DNA of 64,000 nt from Agromyces sp. ISL-38 (GTDB taxonomy: Bacteria > Actinomycetota > Actinomycetes > Actinomycetales > Microbacteriaceae): the NCBI RefSeq assembly GCF_018613935.1, contig NZ_JAGGPF010000003.1, positions 1 through 64,000 of the forward strand, written 5' to 3'. Both the position numbers and the translations under genes were made by a program. Positions within the stretch are counted from its first letter, which is position 1; every line of letters starts with the position of its first letter. Shown one piece after another: positions 61,881-64,000 of the stretch. Below the pieces are notes generated by a model, which did no database searches, had not been told where the DNA came from, and was given only the letters and a program-made list of their open reading frames with translations.

Positions 61881-62141
61881 TCAGGCGAGCTCGGCGCGCG
61901 AAGCGACCACTTGGACGGCATCCGAGTGCACCGAGAGGAAGCCGTCTTCGGCGTTCGCGGTGATCTTCTCGCCTCCGGCCAGCGTGACCCGCACCTCGCC
62001 GCCGGCGAGGATCGCGAGCATCGGCTCGTGACCCGGCAGAATGCCGATCTCGCCTTCGACGGTGCGCGCGACCACCATGACCGCCTCGCCCGACCAGACT
62101 TCCTGGTCGGCCGAGACGACACTCACGTTGAGGGCGGCCAT
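61881..62141 (-). CDS. atpC: ATP synthase epsilon subunit (short form)
   Basis: Only 86 residues: MAALNVSVVSADQEVWSGEA through GEIGILPGHEPMLAIL to VQVVASRAELA. This is the N-terminal beta-sandwich; the C-terminal helical hairpin that inhibits ATP hydrolysis is absent. The ATG at 62141 is 2 bases past the atpD stop. Short epsilons are known in some actinobacteria. Confidence 0.92.
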   Translation of the reverse strand: MAALNVSVVSADQEVWSGEAVMVVARTVEGEIGILPGHEPMLAILAGGEVRVTLAGGEKITANAEDGFLSVHSDAVQVVASRAELA

Positions 62142-62143
62142 GC

Positions 62144-64000
<1,857 letters not shown>

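Overview
The window is high-GC actinobacterial chromosome, very probably Microbacteriaceae and Agromyces-like. This is inferred from gene content, codon use, GTG/TTG starts, REP-like hairpins ending in GGTTTCGATAC-type sequence, and the gene neighbourhoods. I see no tRNA, rRNA, CRISPR, prophage or insertion sequence, and no gene-free stretch longer than about 250 bases.

Layout, left to right. (1) 1-7.6 kb, minus strand: infB (cut by the window edge), ylxR and nusA, then a PhoX-type phosphatase, an AbiEi/DUF559 endonuclease-like gene bracketed by two matching hairpins, and proS. (2) 7.6-11.7 kb: a PadR regulator, a hydantoin/Asp-Glu racemase with an NCS1 permease, a divergent XRE-cupin regulator and a 52-residue acidic protein. 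(3) 11.8-14.1 kb: ispG and a YihY/BrkB membrane protein. (4) 14.4-18 kb: a ketone-body module (scoAB, 3-hydroxybutyrate dehydrogenase, divergent thiolase). (5) 18-23 kb: two tandem LtrA proteins, a SHOCT protein and a two-component system. (6) 23.1-28.7 kb: rseP, dxr, a phosphopantetheinyl transferase, an acyltransferase, a lipoprotein and an OsmC protein. infB-ylxR-nusA-proS-ispG-rseP-dxr are all on the minus strand in the order of one familiar actinobacterial core block, opened up here by accessory inserts.

(7) 28.8-35.5 kb: gabT, an asparaginase and a four-gene polyamine ABC transporter. A second polyamine-type module (Lrp regulator, class III aminotransferase, FAD oxidase) lies at 53.6-57 kb; together they suggest uptake and stepwise breakdown of putrescine-like amines. 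(8) 35.6-53.4 kb: a nine-gene minus-strand block with FHA, PP2C, Ser/Thr kinase, a 1957-residue exported propeller/cadherin/Fn3 protein, MoxR ATPase, DUF58, a transglutaminase-fold membrane protein lacking its catalytic Cys and His, a zinc-ribbon FHA protein and an FtsK/EccC-like ATPase. It resembles the PFNA cluster known from bifidobacteria, plus an ESX-like motor but without visible WXG100 substrates. This is the most system-like part of the window. (9) 57-61.9 kb: DUF4192, an aldo/keto reductase, the alkylation-repair pair ogt-tag, yaaA and a P-loop kinase. (10) 61.9-64 kb: atpC, atpD and the end of atpG.

Two genome-wide signals stand out. Many first genes of operons have a TANNNT box exactly 6 bases before the start codon, which predicts leaderless transcripts. 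A GGATGCC/GGCATCC word is scattered throughout and forms the arms of several intergenic terminator-like hairpins.
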